Positions 1-13,001 of a stretch of 64,000 nucleotides of DNA are shown piece after piece. Source of the DNA: Capronia americana (lineage: Eukaryota; Ascomycota; Eurotiomycetes; Chaetothyriales; Herpotrichiellaceae); assembly GCA_016110215.1 (NCBI GenBank), contig JADWQD010000002.1, forward strand, positions 2,108,001-2,172,000, given 5' to 3'. The notes beneath the pieces were generated by a model. It saw only the letters and a program-made list of their open reading frames with translations. It was not told the origin of the DNA and searched no databases. The position numbers and the translations under genes were made by a program. The first letter of the stretch is position 1; each line of letters opens with the position of its first letter.

Positions 1-3000
1 AGCATCTTCACAAGTTCTTCCTTCATCTGAAACCTGAGTCGGTTCGAAGCGGCGCAGACCTGCACAATCATCTTCTGTTTCTCTGAGTGGCTTTGCGCCT
101 GTGGCCAGATTGAGCCATATAGCTTTGGCATGCGGATGCGCCACAACATCAAAGTACGTGTCCGACCTCTGAATTTGGCCATTGCCGTGTTTGCGGCGAT
201 GGTGAAAGAGGAGACTGCTGGCCCAGAGCTTCCTTCGGAGAAAGAAAACGCACTTCGAAAGCTTTCCGCCGCCCACTTGAGTTTGAGATTGATGGTAGTG
301 AGGTGAATCGATGCTGCGTCAGACCCTACCACGACGGTAAAGTGGTTTCTCGTGGCATTCATAGGCTTTTTAGTATGTCCGACGGAAGTATTGCTTCTGG
401 GAGGCCTCAGAACAAGAGGGTCGCCCAGCTCAATCAACTGACGAGCCAGTTCCAGGAGTGCCCAGTTGAGGTGAAGTGATGTGTCTGCCGTGTAGGCTTG
501 AAGGATGATCCTCTGCCCGTTGCCGTCGATCCCAGAGCTGTGTCCCCGCCGCAAGATCACGTTGAAGTTGAGGCCTAGGACGGCCAGATCGCTCTGCCGT
601 GGACCCGGATCTAGAATGACTCCCAGCTTCCCCACTATAATGTCGGAATGTACAACGAGGTTATTGTGGGAAGCTTCGGGCGTTTGTGTACCCGGGGTTT
701 CGAACAGGGTGCTCATGATCGGCACCTTGTCACGGGCGTAGTCCCATCCTCGCCACTGTTCAAAGGACGACAAAACTTGCCTCTTGTCCAGGTCCTTTAA
801 TTCAAGGTCTTGACAACCGCATTTCTCGACGAACTCTCTGCCCTTGTCTTTCTCAATGGTAGCAAAGATATACCTGAGTCGAGAAATGATCTTCCACGAA
901 TCACTCAGACGAACGTGCTTGTCGGCACTCCGCAGCACATACGACGGCCTGGTTAGAAATGTAGGATCAGCAATCGCAGTACCTGCTTGTGTCAGATGGT
1001 AGATCAGGTGGCGTGACTTAAAGCTCTGGTCGAGGCCTTCGAAGGCGCCAATAATACGATCAACCATCGCCACAGTCCTCTGGATCAGAGCCGCCATGCT
1101 ATTCAGCTGTTCCGCCCACAAAACGACGTCAAAGTTGCTTAGTTGCAGTTTTGAATTGACTTCCTCTCTCATAGAGAACCAAAATCCCACCTTTGTAAGT
1201 GACACTGCCGCGTGAGCAGATGGTCGTCCAGGAGCGAAAGCATCATCCCTAACAGAGACGGAGAGGTTCTGGATAGATCCATATGCGAGCTGATTGTGAG
1301 GGGTAGTGATTCCTGGTCTTGCAGTTTTGGGGTGTAAGAGGCGGTACATCAACTGTGAGCCCGTGAGCTTCACGTCGTACTGATCATTCGATGTCGAAGG
1401 GGGGCCTCCATCTTTCATCATGCTGTTGACCAACCTGATATGCGCAAACGGTACGCGGACGGCGAAATCCACAATGTGGCCTTGATCATCATGCTTGTGG
1501 ATCTCCAGTATACGCTTCATTACTGTAATTTGCATCTTATCCAGCTGGTCAATAGGGTGGTCATCAACGAGTTCCCTAATTAACTCCCCTATCGAGAGAA
1601 AGAGGGCTGGGGAACAGAATCCTGCCAGGCCGTTTTGCACCATGAAGATGACACCGTTGTGAGGTGTGCCCTCAAACTCGTCTCCCTTGATCTCAGGATC
1701 CTCGCTCTCCTGCACTGTCAAGAACGGAAAGTCGCTCTGTCGTTGATGTGGTAGCTGTGGCATGTGTGATTTTTCGGGTTGAACTTCCTGCAGTGTGAAG
1801 TGAGGTGGCGACCATGGACTGGAGAAGGTAACCAGTGCCTGATGGACGTCTCTATCTCGGGCATGTACACGATCGACAGGATCGCTATGGCCCGGTGCGG
1901 ACCGGTCAGAGGGAGGTTGCCAAGAAGTGGTTGGGTCCCTGGCTGACTGGCGCGGTATATACGAGTCGCCAGAGGTTTGTTTCTCGAGAGAAGGGGCTGA
2001 TATGAAGGAGCTATTGCGGTTGGAGCGCTTACGGCCAGACCGACCCATTGGTCCAGGAAATGTTGTTTTCTCTGGGGTCCCTACAGGTTCAGGCATGGAA
2101 GGTACTGGCATAGCAGGCGGATCGCGAGCCCACTCGGGTATCCTGTGGTTGGGAGGATAGTGCTTTCGGGGGTCCAATAACCAGTCTGTTCGGTGAGTTC
2201 GTTGATCGTGATAGCGAATATGCTGTTGCTGCAGCGCCCGTGTGTGGGCCAAATTGTCCGTCTTATCCAGTGTCCCAATCCGAAGAGAGGTCTCGAAGCA
2301 AGCAAAAGTCTCGACAGGGCCTGCTTTGCGCTCGTGGCGCCGGAGAGCGCCCTTGTAGTCCACAGCGGCAACTTCGATTTTGGGAACGCTTGCCCTCAAC
2401 TTTTTGGCAAAGCTGGAATTGGCCCAGTCGCTGAAAGAGACGTCAGTCTCCGATAGCTCCAGCATGTAGGCGGCAGCGCCTGCAACAAGCCAGAGACGAA
2501 GACCAGCAAGGTTAGCCCTGAGAAATGTTACATCATGAACCGCAGTCCGGTTGAAGGGTGGCAATGAATTTTCATCGTCGTCCAATGTGTAAATGAAGGC
2601 CATCACTGCGTTGACCAGTGTCTGGATAAACTTGGTTGTACATTCCCCCGTGACCTCACCAACGTTGATATCCCAGTGACAGGCGTAGGTGGGCTCCAAC
2701 GGCGGAGCTCCGAACAGTCGATGGCCGTAGATACCCGCTCCATCAATGAACAATTGACAATTTGTGATGTCGCTGGACGGTTGATTGTCCTTGAGCGAGA
2801 TCGACTCCATCGAGGCTTCCAAGGGGCTTGAGCTGACTTGCAGGTCCATGTAGTAGTTGGTGAAACGCATGTCTGCCTCTACGAGGAGGATATCCACACG
2901 AAGGTTTTCTCGCCGCGAGTAAATGTTGGCCGGCATTAGCACGGCCGCACTGTCGGCACGGACTGTCAGGATGACGTCGAGATCGTTATCCTTCTTGACG

Positions 3001-5765
3001 CCTGGTCGGGGCCCTTGCGGTTCGTTTCCAGCCAGCATGTCTTGATACTCCTCGAGGGTCCTAAAGTGGAGATCTTCGCCGAAGTAGTTCTCCTTAACAT
3101 TCATGAAGTAGCGGATAAGGTAGCCGTGCAGGAAGAACTTTGGGGCATAACCCGTAATAGTCATGAATAAGGAGTCCGTCAGCTTTGGGGATACGTCAGG
3201 GTAGTAGTTGTACGAGCCTTCCAGATTGAGTTGCTTCAGTGTCATCATTGTCGTGTCTTCTGCCAGGGTATTAAGTGTGCTCCAGGCGGGGGTGATGAGT
3301 TCCAGTGACGCATTGTGGCCCTCTCCGATGAACAGAACAGAGCTTTGACGAGGCGAAAAGTACCGCATGGGTATGTCCACATCACCCGCGAGCGTTTGAA
3401 ACCCCAGGACCAGAAACGCGTTCTCCTCGAGATCATTTGGACTGTCAATGATATTGTAATCATTTGCATTCAGGAAAAGCTTCAATTCTGGGAATGTGAG
3501 ATGCAGGCGGTAAATAAAAGGGACGAATGTCATGTAGTCAGGTTTTTGTCCAGCTGTGAAGTCGCTGACGAGGTCCGTCAGCATGATCATGTGGTCCCTC
3601 AGGATAAACATCTCCATCGCATTACTCTCGACGTCAAAGGCCCAGGTATGAAGTCCGTTCCACGTCAAGGGATTCGACAGATCGCAGGAAACCTTTTGCG
3701 ATGGGCAGCGCCAGAGAAGGGCGTGATTGACGCTGGAAGTTGCCTTTGTGTTCTTGAGGTCAAGATGCAGATAATTCCTGTAACCGTCCGCTCGGGGCAA
3801 CATGTCCATGTCATATCGCACAGTCGAGTCTTGTCCCGCGGATACGGTCAGCCAGCCAAATGGGCGAACATCTGGACCGAGTTTCGTCTTGGCGGAGCGG
3901 CGGAATCGAAAATGCCTCTTCTCACGTTGCTTTCGTGCTGTCGCTGCTTCACGGACAGCGTGTGCCCGGTTTCTCCATTGCCAGTCCTTTGATCGTTCTC
4001 TTGTCGGCACGCGAAGGCTGACCTCATCCTCCAGATCAACACGTATCGTCATTACTGTGTACTGCCGTGTCTCTCCCATTTTGACCTGGGCAGCCGGCGT
4101 CACCGTTCGGTAGGCGTTCGGAATGAAGGCTGTCTGGATTTCAAGGCGGAGACGGTCTGCCCAAGGCCCATAATTGACACAACCTCCCTTTACGATCAGA
4201 TCCATGCCATACGTCGGAGGCGTCGACATGTTAATGTCATCGATGTTTCTTTGTACTGCTGATTCGGCGTGTTCCTGCGCCACCTTTCCAGGCATGTCCC
4301 AGAAGAATTTGAAGTGGACTCCAGGGCAGTCTAGGATCTGGGAGAATCTTGCATAGTCAATATGTGACCAACCTTCGTGGTCGTCGCGCTCATCCTCGTC
4401 CATGTACCTCCCCAGGCCATGCCATGATCGGTTGTCGTCTTGAAATTCGTCGTAAGCATACAGTTTTCTGGCATAGCCTTCTTGCGATGCAGTCGTGCGT
4501 AACGAGCCTCGCGAGCTCCCTGGAAGGAGTCGCCTGAGGCTGCGGATACCCCTAATTATTTGACGTCGCACGCCGAGGTCTACGTGCCACCAGCGCGGCC
4601 GATGTCTAAGGGACTCGGCGGCAGATATGATCCTCTCGGCCGCCACAAATTGAGACCTGCGGAAATCAGGGTTTGGCCTCATCTCGACCTTAGGTTTCTC
4701 GATTTCGAAATCGAAGACCTGCCGGAAATAGTCCGAGGGCCCAGCGGCAGCTGCATCGATATGGCCCTTGGCAGACGCGAAGGTCGTGACGACCAGTGCT
4801 CGAGTGGTCTCGTTCCCAAGAGAAATTGCGCCCTTTGAGCATTCGACCGCAACTGGAAGGACGCGCAGAATCCAACTGTAGAAGGACGGGACATCCGCGG
4901 TAGGCACGCCTACCCCTGAGGCCACACTAGTGAAAGTATCGGCACGGGCAATGGGGACTGGGACCTCGCCGGATGGTGATAGCTGCTCTGCCTTTTCGGT
5001 AAGTGGACTGTCAGGGAAGTTGTCGCTAGTAGTTGCATCCTTGGAGTGAGGCCTGGTTGCGTCCTTGCGGTGGTAAAACTTGGGCAGTCTGTGCTCGTGC
5101 TTTTGCCCAGCAGCTTGGGACTCTGAGCCCCCCTGCTTCAGCTCGTGGATCAATACGTCCTGCACAATGGACTCATAGACAGGGGTGCGGTTGTAGACAA
5201 ACCACTCTAGGCCCGAGATGAAGATCGAGATGCGAGCGTCTGCAGTGGCTTTCCTTCTCACTCGGCCCAGTTCAGGATCCGTCAACGGCGGTTCTGACTC
5301 GTCTGACCCGTCTCCGGTTGAGCCCTCCTTCTCCTTCTGTATCGGATTTTCCTCATCTTCGTCTGAATTGCTAAGATCGACTTGCCGCGAGGACGACTGC
5401 CAATACCTCCACGTGATGTAGCCATTCTGAATCAAGACCGTCTCGTTCTCAGCATGATAGCGGACGCCCTTAAAGAAGACTCGACCGGCTAGAAAGGACA
5501 ACTGAAGCGCCTGGATGTCGATCCATGCTCTGTATTTGTGCCATGTCCAAGCCCTGATGCCGTAGGAAACAAGGGTGGCGAACAGGCGATTGAAGTAGAA
5601 GAGAAAGAAGAGCGTCAGGCAGGAACTCGTTGCAAGTTCCACGAACCAGGTCCTAGCGAGAGTCAGTGTATGCGTGTCGTGCCACCTCTGCCTTGTACGG
5701 GCTTACCAATTGAAGGAAGTACTCCTCGAAATGGGCTCGCCGACCAGGTCACTGTTCTCCGACAT
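1..5765 (-). CDS. CSF1: Csf1-type bridge-like lipid transfer protein, 5' part
   Basis: Exon 1 is 5765-5707, then a 54-nt intron (GTAAGC...CTAG, 5706-5653), then one open frame from 5652 to the left edge, so about 1,900 N-terminal residues are present and the C-terminal part is outside the window. After a short leader (MSENSDLVGEP) comes a hydrophobic segment (LTLFFLFYFNRLFATLV), an N-terminal membrane anchor. It is followed by the family signature YRAWIDIQALQLSFL and GRVFFKGVRYHAENET, as in yeast Csf1 (BLTP1/Tweek family). I checked the frame by hand around 2.3-3.0 kb and it is open, with the beta-rich repeated character expected of the lipid groove. Such proteins bridge ER and partner membranes at contact sites and carry phospholipid; in yeast the gene matters for growth in the cold and for GPI-anchor lipid supply. 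Identity is sure; exact exon limits further left were not all checked. Confidence 0.9.
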
Positions 5766-6228
5766 GGTGCACGCGCCGGCCTCCGCGTGACAAGTCACTC
5801 ATGACTGCCACTTGCAGGAGAGCGAGAGCATCTTTTAGAGCCCTTCCGCGGCTACAGCAGAAAAGAGCGCGTCTGCTCAAGATATTGAGCGATGAGAACC
5901 TGCGAAACAGATTCAGGATGCGTTGCTGCTCTGCGCCGTTGCTGTGACTGGTGGCAACACATGCGCAGTGATGATCGTTGCTCGAACATTATTTCCCCGC
6001 AGAAATCCCGTCTAGATCATTCGCCATCTTTTCTTGGTCGCGGTGCACGACCACACGACTCTACATCTCCATGCCATGCGCATGTCACTTAGCTGAAGAC
6101 CAGTCGCACTCTTCTTGGTCAAGCTTCTCGAGGTCAAACAAAGCCATGCCCGTCACCACCCCTCCGTAGCAAACCACCATCAGGTCGCCTCTCCCCTGCT
6201 GCCTCGAGGCAACAGAATAGCGTCCGTC
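5766..6228. promoter_or_regulatory. Divergent promoter, CSF1 / DUF300 gene
   Basis: These 463 bp separate two divergent start codons. Short frames here lack homology I can recognise. The frame of the right-hand gene stays open back to 6115, so an upstream start cannot be excluded. No clear TATA box was seen. Confidence 0.5.
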
Positions 6229-8226
6229 ATGGACGCAATGTCGAGCGGTGGCACTGGCAATAAGCTCACAAAGGTCATTATCATTTTGACGGGGGTCTCG
6301 TCACTGATAGCTACCTTGATCTCGGTACTGTACGTGCTTGTCCTCATGTCGCGCAATCGCGTGCAGTGCTAACTGCGCATCAGATCGATATGGCTTCAAT
6401 CCAAGAACTACCGGAAACCTCTGCTGCAACGATATGTTATCCGAATTCTACTCATGGTGCCTATTTACTCGGCGGCATCATGGGCTTCCATCATCTCCCT
6501 GACAGCCGCCTTCTACCTGGATCCTCTGCGAGACATCTACGAGGCGTTCACCATCTACACTTTCGTTCAGCTACTCATCAACTTCCTCGGAGGCGAGCGT
6601 TCACTCATTATCATGACGCATGGACGGCCTCCTGTCTCTCATCCGTGGCCCATAAGTCTTTGGTGCCCAAAAATGGACATATCAGATCCTCACACCTTCC
6701 TACTGATCAAGCGAGGAATCCTGCAATATGCGTGGCTGAAGCCCGTCCTCGGCGTCGCCACCATCATACTGAAATCCACCAACACATACAAAGAAGGCTA
6801 CATATCGGTGGACTCGGGCTACTTCTGGACGGGGCTCATCTACAACGTCAGTGTGACCATGAGCCTGTACTTCCTGGCCATGTTCTGGGTCTGTATGCAC
6901 AATGATCTTAAGCCTTTCCGACCAATGCCAAAGTTCTTGTGCATCAAACTCGTCATCTTTGCCTCCTACTGGCAAGGCTTCTTCCTCTCCATCCTGCAGT
7001 TCCTCGGTGCGATTCCCAACGACGTCCCGGGCTACACACCCGACAACTTGGCTGCAGCTATACAGGATGCCTTGATTTGCTTTGAGATGCCAATCTTTGC
7101 CATTGCGCATTGGTACGCGTTTTCGTGGCATGACTATGCTGATGTCACCATTTCGGCCGCTCGTCTCCCGGTCAGATATGCGCTGAGGGATGCATTTGGT
7201 CCTAGGGATTTGATTGAAGACACGAAAGAGACGTTTAGGGGCAAGAATTATGATTATAGGAGCTTTGACTCTGGTGACAACGTTATCGCTCATGAGGAAT
7301 CTCACTCTCGCGTCGCCCGGATGATGGATGGCATGAGGTATGAGAGAGGCGGTAAGGGCAAGTATTGGATTGCCAAGCCACAAGATCCAAGCAGTCGGAC
7401 CCCCTTGCTGGGCAATGAGGCTGCGTCAAGAGCTCCAGCACCTGAATCAAGAGGCAAGGCGCATGAATACCGCGCTGCTGAGCCAGATATCGAGGTTGGC
7501 GTTGACGCAGAGGACGAGAGGCTGTACACCAATGCGCGAGCTTTGGAGTTTGGAGATTGGAACGTGAGTTGTGCCGTCTCAATGCGCGACAAGCTCCTTT
7601 ACTGACTGCCCTTGCAGTATCCCGTCATAACAGCACACGAAGCACGTCGTGAGGACTGGATGCGGCGCGACCCCAACATACTGACAACAGCAACGAACCG
7701 CAACCTTCTCCAGCCTACCCGAGACCACAAAAGCCGCCGTCGGAGTGAGTTACAAGAGCACATTCGAAAAGGCAAAAACCGAAGCACTTCACCATCTGAG
7801 GGCTCGTCTCAACAGGGTGTAATCGAAGCGAAACTGAAACGACACCAGGAGCGATCGCCTTCGGCCTCGGGTAAATCAGACCGTAGCCAATTGGTGGACC
7901 TTGTCGTCGAAGATACAGACGCAGAAGAAGCAGAGATCGTCCGGGCACGCAAAGAAGGCGGCGATTCCTGGAACCGCGCGCCACAGCGACACTTTGTTCG
8001 TACCTACGATATTGATGAAGAAGCCCCAGAGGCGCAGGATATTCGCGAAGGTTACGACCCCAGCAAGGTGCCTTCAAGGCCCCCGGCTCCAGAGAGGGCC
8101 GCGAGCGAAGATGAGGACAATGTACTAGATGAAAGAGACCGAGGCAGGTCGCTGGATCAGAATGGCACGGAGCGTGGAGAAGGGCAGTATGCTAATTTGA
8201 TTGAGGAAGACAATGTGTGGAAGTGA
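6229..8226 (+). CDS. DUF300 / TMEM184 (organic solute transporter alpha-like) membrane protein
   Basis: Exons are 6229-6329, 6384-7563 and 7618-8226, giving 629 aa; both introns are 54 nt with GTACGT/CAG and GTGAGT/CAG borders and correct phase. Exon 1 supplies the first membrane helix (VIIILTGVSSLIATLISVL). The junction then gives SIWLQSKNYRKPLLQRY and MVPIYSAASWASI, which are hallmark sequences of the DUF300/OST-alpha fold, followed by further helices to about residue 260. The remaining ~360 residues are hydrophilic, rich in Glu, Arg, Ser and Pro, and probably cytosolic. Plant LAZ1 and animal TMEM184 are relatives and act at vacuolar or endosomal membranes; the fungal role is not established. 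ATG at 6229 was chosen because it starts just before the first helix; 6238 is an alternative. Confidence 0.9.
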
Positions 8227-9005
8227 AGCTGGATTGGCTTGCCGTTCGGTCTTCCTATGCACACAACCAAGGCCTGGGGAGCTGTTTCGTGAGTGGTGTC
8301 GGACAAGCTCTTCTCGACCGTTGTATACAGCCTGTTTTGGGTCATTTGGGCGATGAGAGCGTTCAAGCGGGTATCTTTAACATTAGGACGCTTTTACTTT
8401 CCGTCATCAAGAGGTCAATGCAATGATCCTACCGTCGGGCTCTAAGGTCACGATGCACGGACCAATGATGACTCCTAGGCACCTTCGGCAGACTTAAATG
8501 ACACTTCTATGAATTGCGTATCAATCAAGCTTCCATCGATGCTACGTAGCGGATTCGGCATCAGATCCGTCAGTGAGTCACACCCTTCACAGTGATGTCA
8601 AAAGAGCAATCTAGAGAACGGAGTCAGAGTCACCACAGTCACGAGGCGGTCACTTCACTTTAACTCCGGGGCAGGTGAGTGACACCGCCACCAGTTCGAT
8701 TACAGATACGCCATTGGTGGGGTTAATGCGCGGTTCGAGCGATGCTTGGCAGTGGCCCGCACTGCTGAATTATCAACCACCAGGATTTTCAGAGCCCCTC
8801 CTTCACCTCTTGCTTTCGAGTACTCTACCGTCAACGCGCGGCTTCGTACAGCTGCACTTCTTATCGTTTCCACCACATCCAGCGCAGGTAACGCTCAGGA
8901 CTCCAACAGATCGAGCGAGCCCTCGACTCTGCCCCAATTTCTCGTCAGCTCAAGAGAGCGCCCAATCCGCCGTTCTAAGGCACTTCAACACCCAACACCC
9001 TCAAG
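8227..9005. other. Intergenic, eEF2 upstream region
   Basis: 779 bp between the DUF300 stop and the eEF2 start. It must carry the eEF2 promoter and leader. Overlapping small frames at 8675-9055 are not convincing genes. No repeat or structured RNA was seen. Confidence 0.4.
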
Positions 9006-11905
9006 ATGGTCAACGTAAGTCGAGCAGTCCAAAGCTACATCAGGTATCGTCATAGCTAACACGTCAATAGTTCACCGTCGACGAGATCCGCGCTGTAAGT
9101 CGCCATATGACCTTGATGAAGCCCCTCGTCCCCTCAGACCGGACGATCATGCGACGATGCCCAGTGGACGTGGACTAACGAAGCCTCTGTAGTTGATGGA
9201 TCGGCCGGCAAATATCCGTAACATGTCCGTCATTGCTCACGGTTGGTCTCCAAAGCTTTGACACACGGCAATGTGAAGCTGACCAGAATCACAGTCGACC
9301 ACGGAAAGTCCACCTTGACCGATTCCCTCGTCCAGCGAGCCGGTATTATTTCTGCAGCAAAAGCAGGAGAAGCGTACGTGTGGCACATGAAATCAAGACC
9401 AGAAGGTGAATAACATCTTGGCAGTCGGTTTACGGACACGAGAAAAGACGAACAAGAGCGGGGCATCACCATCAAGTCGACTGCCATCTCTCTGTACGCT
9501 CACCTTCCCAATGAGGAGGATCTCAAGGATATCCCGCAGGTACAAGAAGCCCTATGCAGCTCCAGCTTCCACAGCCGCTAATATAGTCCACAGAAAGTCG
9601 ATGGTAACGAGTTCTTGATCAACTTGATCGATTCACCCGGTCACGTCGATTTCTCGTCCGAGGTGACGGCTGCGCTCCGAGTCACTGACGGTGCCTTGGT
9701 CGTTGTCGACACCATTGAAGGCGTGTGTGTCCAGACCGAGACCGTGCTGCGACAGGCCCTTGGTGAACGTATCAAGCCCGTTGTCATCATCAACAAGGTC
9801 GATCGTGCCCTGCTCGAATTGCAGGTCTCCAAGGAAGATCTTTACCAATCCTTCCTGCGGACAATCGAATCCGTCAATGTCATCATCTCCACCTACCTCG
9901 ATAAGGCTCTCGGTGATGTTCAGGTCTGGCCCGAGAAGGGTACAGTTGCCTTCGGTTCCGGCCTCCACGGCTGGGCCTTTACCATCCGCCAATTCGCCGT
10001 CCGGTATGCCAAGAAGTTCGGTGTCGACAAGAACAAGATGATGGAGCGTCTGTGGGGTGACAGCTACTTCAACCCTAAGACCAAGAAGTGGACCAAGGTT
10101 GGCGAGCACGAAGGCCAGAAGCTCGAGCGTGCCTTCAACCAGTTCATCCTCGATCCTATCTTCAAAATCTTTGACGCCTTTACCAAAGGCAAGGTCGACC
10201 AGCTGGTCGATCTCTGCACAAAGTTGGACATCAAGATCACCAACGAGGAGAAGGAGTTGCCCGGCAAGGGTCTGCTCAAGGCTGCCATGAGGAAATTCCT
10301 GCCAGCCGCCGATGCACTCCTGGAAATGATGGTTATCCATCTGCCATCACCCGTCACCGCACAGAAGTACCGAGCTGAGACTCTGTATGAGGGTCCTACC
10401 GACGACGCGGCCTGCATTGCTATCCGTGACTGTGACCCCAAGGCCGATCTCATGCTCTACGTTTCTAAGATGGTGCCCACCTCTGACAAGGGTCGATTTT
10501 ACGCCTTCGGTCGCGTCTTCGCCGGTACGGTTCGATCTGGCTTGAAAGTCCGTATCCAAGGCCCCAACTATGTTCCCGGCAAGAAGGAAGATCTCTTCAT
10601 CAAGGCCATCCAACGTACAGTCCTCATGATGGGTAGAACTGTCGAACCCATCGATGACATGCCTGCCGGCAATATCGTTGGCCTCGTTGGTATCGACCAG
10701 TTCCTGCTCAAATCCGGTACCCTCACCACCTCGGAAACCGCGCACAACTTGAAGGTCATGAAGTTCTCCGTCTCTCCTGTCGTGCGACGATCAGTCGAAG
10801 TCAAGAATGCCAACGACTTGCCCAAGCTTGTCGAAGGTCTCAAGCGATTGTCCAAGTCCGATCCTTGTGTCCTGACTCTCATTTCGGAATCCGGGGAGCA
10901 CATCGTTGCCGGTGCTGGTGAATTGCACTTGGAAATTTGCTTGAAGGATCTGGAGGAGGACCACGCCGGCGTGCCACTCAAGATCAGCGACCCCGTCGTT
11001 GCCTACCGCGAGACCGTTGGCGCTAAATCCAGCATGACAGCTCTATCCAAGTCACCCAACAAGCACAACCGCCTGTACGTCATTGCCGAGCCTCTTGGTG
11101 AGGAAGTGTCCAAGGACATTGAAGACGGAAAGATTAACCCCCGTGACGACTTCAAGAGTCGTGCCCGCATCCTTGCTGACGAGCATGGCTGGGACGTCAC
11201 CGACGCTCGAAAGATCTGGGCGTTTGGTCCCGACACCACCGGCCCCAACTTGCTGGTTGACCAGACCAAGGCTGTCCAATATCTCAACGAAATCAAGGAT
11301 TCCTTCGTCTCTGGTTTCCAATGGGCCACCCGCGAAGGTCCTATTGCTGAAGAGCCCATGCGCTCAATCCGATTCAACGTCATGGATGTCACTCTTCACG
11401 CGGATGCCATTCACCGTGGTGGTGGTCAAATCATTCCAACCGCTAGACGTGTGCTTTATGCCTCCACCCTGTTGGCCGAGCCTGGTCTTCTCGAGCCCGT
11501 CTACCTGGTTGAAATCCAAGTGCCAGAACAAGCCATGGGCGGCATCTACGGTGTTCTTACCCGAAGAAGAGGTCACGTCTTCTCCGAGGAACAGCGCGTC
11601 GGTACTCCTCTCTTCACCGTCAAGGCCTATCTTCCCGTCTTGGAATCGTTCGGTTTCAACGCCGACCTGCGTGCTGGCACCGGTGGTCAAGCATTCCCTC
11701 AATCCGTTTTCGACCACTGGCAGATTCTTCCTGGTGGTTCGCCTCTTGATCCCACTACCATGGTCGGTAAGATCGTTACGGATATGCGTAAGAGAAAGGG
11801 TCTCAAGGAGAATGTTCCAGGCTATGACAACTACTATGGTAAGTCCCAATTCATCTCTCACCTCGGTGTTCGTAAATCCCTAACGAACGAACAGACAAGT
11901 TGTAA
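9006..11905 (+). CDS. eEF2: Translation elongation factor 2 (eEF2)
   Basis: Seven exons: 9006-9014, 9071-9094, 9193-9241, 9295-9373, 9425-9539, 9594-11838 and 11895-11905, coding 843 aa, the usual family length. The first exon carries only three codons (Met-Val-Asn) and the last three codons (ending DKL) plus the stop. Visible motifs are the P-loop [10 protein letters not shown], switch [13 protein letters not shown] with the Thr that eEF2 kinases modify in other species, [12 protein letters not shown] (G3), NKVDRA (G4), and the diphthamide loop [18 protein letters not shown] with its target His near residue 700. The GTPase moves tRNA and mRNA through the ribosome after each peptide bond. The third donor (GTTGGT) is unusual but required to restore VDHGKS. 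The intron-dense 5' end is common for highly expressed fungal translation genes. Confidence 0.98.
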
Positions 11906-13001
11906 AGCATCACTCGTCTTGCGGAGACTGATAGACAAAACCATGACTTTACGACATTGCATACCAAAGGTTATGGCCCCGCTCGCATTTGTATGACAAC
12001 AACGCAGGAAAGACTATGACGAGGTGCTTCAAAGCAGGTTTCGGTGATATGGCTCTAGGTGGATGTTCGAGCCTCTTGATGAATTGATATGGGATGAGAT
12101 GATGACGGTGGTGTCATTGCAACGGTCCTGATACGCGGGGGTTTTCGCCCAATTTTTCCCCTTGCCATGAGGATAGAGAAATGTCTCATCTCTTCAGAAA
12201 CACAATGCCGGTAGACAAATGCGAGTCGGTAGAGAACAATCGAGATTTGTTGAATACGCGAGTACTGCAGGCATCTTCGTCGCGTGGCCCTGACTGACAC
12301 CAGACTAACCGATCGACGGGAGTAATAACTTCTCACGTTCGAGACGCGGCACCCTTAAGTAGTAGTCCACTCATACGAGGTACAGTCGATATACCGTCCA
12401 ACTGCATGGTAGTCGTCACCAGTACGCGCGGACCTCAGGCACTGTACTGTGATCAATTAGGTAGCTCGACTATGCCACAGTCCGTCACACCGTACGTATA
12501 TAATATCAGGTCTACGAATCAAGAACGACTGGGTGAGTGGTGACGGGATGAGCCCAGCGAGTCTCGTTGAGAAGAGGAAGTTCGTACGGAATATGGCAAT
12601 CTATTCAAACAAGTACATAAGCATGAGCAGAAGTACGTATCTCGACCACATACATACATACATACCTGTCGTACTACTACTGTAGTAGAAGCGACAGGAG
12701 GAGTTCTGGGTTGGTACCTACGTACGCTGTCCTGCATTGAGAATGTCCTGTAGGATAGGAGGGGCCTTCACATACCGCGACGTCTACGGTCCGTTCATTG
12801 CATGGACATACCCACTAGCAGGGCTATCGTCTGTTTCTACAGTTGTTGATGCGGCGTGCTCGACAGTTTGACAGTTCATCGCTCCATCTCACCGAACTCG
12901 TGTCATGCCATAGATGGTATTGCATTGCATTGCATTCTCACCCGACCTTCTCTCTCTCAACACACACACACTCTCTCTCTCTCTCTGAATCTCACACCCT
13001 C
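11906..13001. other. Convergent intergenic region with microsatellites
   Basis: About 1.1 kb between the 3' ends of eEF2 and the Zn2Cys6 gene. It holds a short CATA repeat (about 12648-12667) and a CA run passing into a CT run (about 12959-12988) just past the stop of the minus-strand gene. No gene is supported. Confidence 0.6.
12959..12988. repeat. (CA)n(CT)n microsatellite
   Basis: A CACA run of about 12 nt is followed by about 16 nt of alternating CT. It lies within 50 bp of the 3' end of the Zn2Cys6 gene. Confidence 0.85.

Noticed and set aside
6366..6905. 179-residue frame overlapping the DUF300 gene
   Set aside because: It is the +2 shadow of the DUF300 exon 2; the true frame gives membrane helices and family motifs.
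9633..10340. Minus-strand frames inside eEF2 (235 and 129 residues)
   Set aside because: Antisense shadows of a highly expressed, codon-biased gene; no homology.
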